Assembly (NCBI GenBank): GCA_949296855.1
Contig: CASFRN010000093.1
Span: 1 to 64,000, forward strand
Direction of reading: 5' to 3'
DNA from: an uncultured Bacteroides sp.
GTDB taxonomy: Bacteria; Bacteroidota; Bacteroidia; Bacteroidales; Bacteroidaceae
Length of the DNA: 64,000 nt
The notes under the pieces were generated by a model. The model saw nothing but the letters and a program-made list of their open reading frames with translations. It searched no databases and was not told where the DNA came from. The translations under genes were made by a program, and so were the position numbers. Positions within the stretch are counted from its first letter, which is position 1; each line of letters opens with the position of its first letter. Positions 62,643 through 64,000 of this stretch are shown here, in pieces.

Positions 62643-62782
62643 GGGGGAAATCGGGACACCGGATAAAAAGATAGTCCATATTGATAGGAAAATAGTCGTT
62701 TAAACGGCTGTAGAATGTGTTTTACGGCACATTTAAACAAGGTATGGACGATTTTAGCATCCGCTCGGATGATTTTTGTATG

Positions 62783-62898
62783 GCACACAGAATACACAGA
62801 GAGACACAGATTTACACAGATTAAATTCAGGCTGCGCTATGTCTGCATAGAAAATAAAAATCTGTGTTCCTCTGTGAACTTCTGTGTCATCTGTGTGC
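62783..62898. repeat. CACAGA-type palindromic element, copy B
   Basis: GCACACAGA (62783-62791) pairs with TCTGTGTGC (62890-62898); the 116-bp unit between holds ACACAGA/TCTGTGT repeats and the centre GGCTGCGCTATG. It is the reverse-complement relative of copy A at 60020 and lies between the regulator gene and the GH127 gene. The rest of the 303-bp gap holds only the -7 box. Confidence 0.8.
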
Positions 62899-62910
62899 TA
62901 TATAATCGCC

Positions 62911-64000
62911 TCAATCCGTTGCGCTTTTGCCCGACGCGATGAACTTGCCGGGCGTCATGCCGAACTGCTTCTGGAAGCACTTGCTGAAATACGAGGGGTT
63001 GCTGAAGCCTACCATGTAGCTCACCTCGCTGATGTGGTACTTGTTTTCTTGCAGCAGCGATGCCGCCTTCTTGAGGCGCACCAGCTGGATCATTTCGTTG
63101 GGCGTGACGTTTGCCAGCGCCTTGATTTTCGCGAACAGGCCCGAACGGCTGATGCATAGCTTCTCGGCAAGGAAGTCGACCGACAGGCCGGGGTTGTCGA
63201 AATTCTCTTCTATCAGCCGGTTCATCTTGGTAAGGAACTCTTCGTCCGCCCGGTTGGCTGCTATGGTATTGATGGGCACCACCGGCATCTGCGAGAATTT
63301 CTGCTGCAGCTGGCTGCGCAGGTCCATCAGGTTTTTCACGCAGGCTTCCAAGTATTGCAGCGAGAACGGCTTTTCGATGTAGGCGTCCGCCCCGCAGTTC
63401 ATGCCCGCTGTCTTCGAGGCGTTGTCGGTCTTTGCCGTCAGCAGGATGAAAGGGATGTGGCTGGTCATCCGCTCTTCGCGCACGCGGCGGCAGAGTTCGA
63501 TGCCGTCCATGTTGGGCATCATCCAGTCGCTGATGATGAGCGACACCTCTTGCTCCTTCAGCCGTTGCAGGGCTTCCGTGCCGTCGGTTGCGGTAATCAC
63601 CCTATAGGCGGTGCCGAAGCTGTCTGCCAAGAAGCGCGCCATGTCTTCGTTGTCTTCCGCTATCAGGATGACGGGCTGTTTCTTGTTCGCTACGGGGAGG
63701 GGTTGCGCCACTAAAATGCCTTCGGGCACTTCTTTGGCCGCTCCGGCTGGCTCGACGGCTTCGGTCTTCTCTTGCCGCACCGGCAGCGTGACACGGAACG
63801 AAGAGCCTTTGTCTACTTCCGACTGCACCTCGATGCGCCCGTGGTGGGCTTCTACAATGCCCTTTACGATGCTCAGCCCGATACCGGTGCCCGGCTTGTT
63901 GTCGTGCGCCTGGTAGAAGGGGCGGAAGATGAATTGCAACTCTTGGCGGCTCATGCCTTTTCCGTTATCCGTTACGGTAAGGGTGAACGTATGCTCTTGC
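62911..64000 (-). CDS. Hybrid two-component system regulator, C-terminal part (cut by window edge)
   Basis: The frame is open to the right edge. Visible parts in order: the end of a histidine-kinase ATPase domain (VTDNGKGM, GTGIGLSIVKGIVEAHHG), a receiver domain with acidic pocket AEDNEDM, phosphoacceptor in IISDWMMPNMDG, LLTAK and IEKPFS, and an AraC-type helix-turn-helix at the C-terminus (LCISRSGLFAKIKALANVTP, YMVGFSNPSYFSKCFQKQFG). This is the classic periplasmic-sensing one-protein regulator of polysaccharide utilisation loci, here facing the GH127-susC-susD genes. The sensor and His-kinase core lie outside the window. Confidence 0.94.
   Translation of the reverse strand, partial: QEHTFTLTVTDNGKGMSRQELQFIFRPFYQAHDNKPGTGIGLSIVKGIVEAHHGRIEVQSEVDKGSSFRVTLPVRQEKTEAVEPAGAAKEVPEGILVAQPLPVANKKQPVILIAEDNEDMARFLADSFGTAYRVITATDGTEALQRLKEQEVSLIISDWMMPNMDGIELCRRVREERMTSHIPFILLTAKTDNASKTAGMNCGADAYIEKPFSLQYLEACVKNLMDLRSQLQQKFSQMPVVPINTIAANRADEEFLTKMNRLIEENFDNPGLSVDFLAEKLCISRSGLFAKIKALANVTPNEMIQLVRLKKAASLLQENKYHISEVSYMVGFSNPSYFSKCFQKQFGMTPGKFIASGKSATD

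Overview
The window comes from a gut-type member of the Bacteroidales (Bacteroides/Phocaeicola-like). Support for this: a SusC/SusD pair, a hybrid two-component regulator, an 11-subunit nuo operon without nuoEFG, fused nuoCD and murF-alr genes, the Bacteroidetes TonB/ExbB/ExbD/ExbD cluster, and many promoters of the Bacteroidetes form (TTG, about 19 bp, TAnnTTTG). No rRNA, tRNA or CRISPR array was recognised.

Layout. 1-9000 (minus strand): nuoA-B-CD-H-I-J-K-L (nuoL runs off the left edge), then trkA-dxs. 9000-21100 (plus strand): a GSCFA gene translationally coupled to murF-alr; the exbB-exbD-exbD-tonB operon followed by a phosphate-binding-protein-like lipoprotein and a TPR protein; then DedA, a family 2 glycosyltransferase and radC. 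21100-30800 is a defence and decay zone: a complete type III restriction-modification pair (mod-res), two housekeeping genes (DUF59 and lpxH-like), then a ruined EcoRII-type system (frameshifted dcm-like methylase and truncated endonuclease), two transposase remnants and a MITE-like hairpin. 30800-36600: kdgK-like kinase, ackA, pta, an lrgA/lrgB pair, intergenic palindrome arrays and a frameshifted small membrane protein.

36655-64000 (minus strand) is one large polysaccharide-utilisation-like locus. In order of transcription it holds the hybrid two-component regulator (cut by the right edge), a GH127, SusC, SusD, three small secreted proteins interleaved with a tandem-DUF4859 lipoprotein, a BACON/HExxH/DUF4859 lipoprotein, a DUF4160-DUF2442-Rpn insert, a second HExxH lipoprotein, a GH97 fused to a third HExxH domain, a GH43 with accessory domains, a second GH127 and a dipeptidyl-peptidase IV-like S9 peptidase.

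The main hypothesis is that this locus takes apart a glycosylated protein rather than a plain polysaccharide. Two beta-L-arabinofuranosidases, a GH43, a GH97 with the retaining (alpha-galactosidase-like) signature, three putative secreted zinc peptidases and an X-Pro dipeptidyl peptidase match the chemistry of plant hydroxyproline-rich glycoproteins such as extensins. These carry beta-linked arabinofuranosides on Hyp, alpha-galactose on Ser and a proline-rich backbone. The genes and motifs are seen in the sequence; the substrate is inference.
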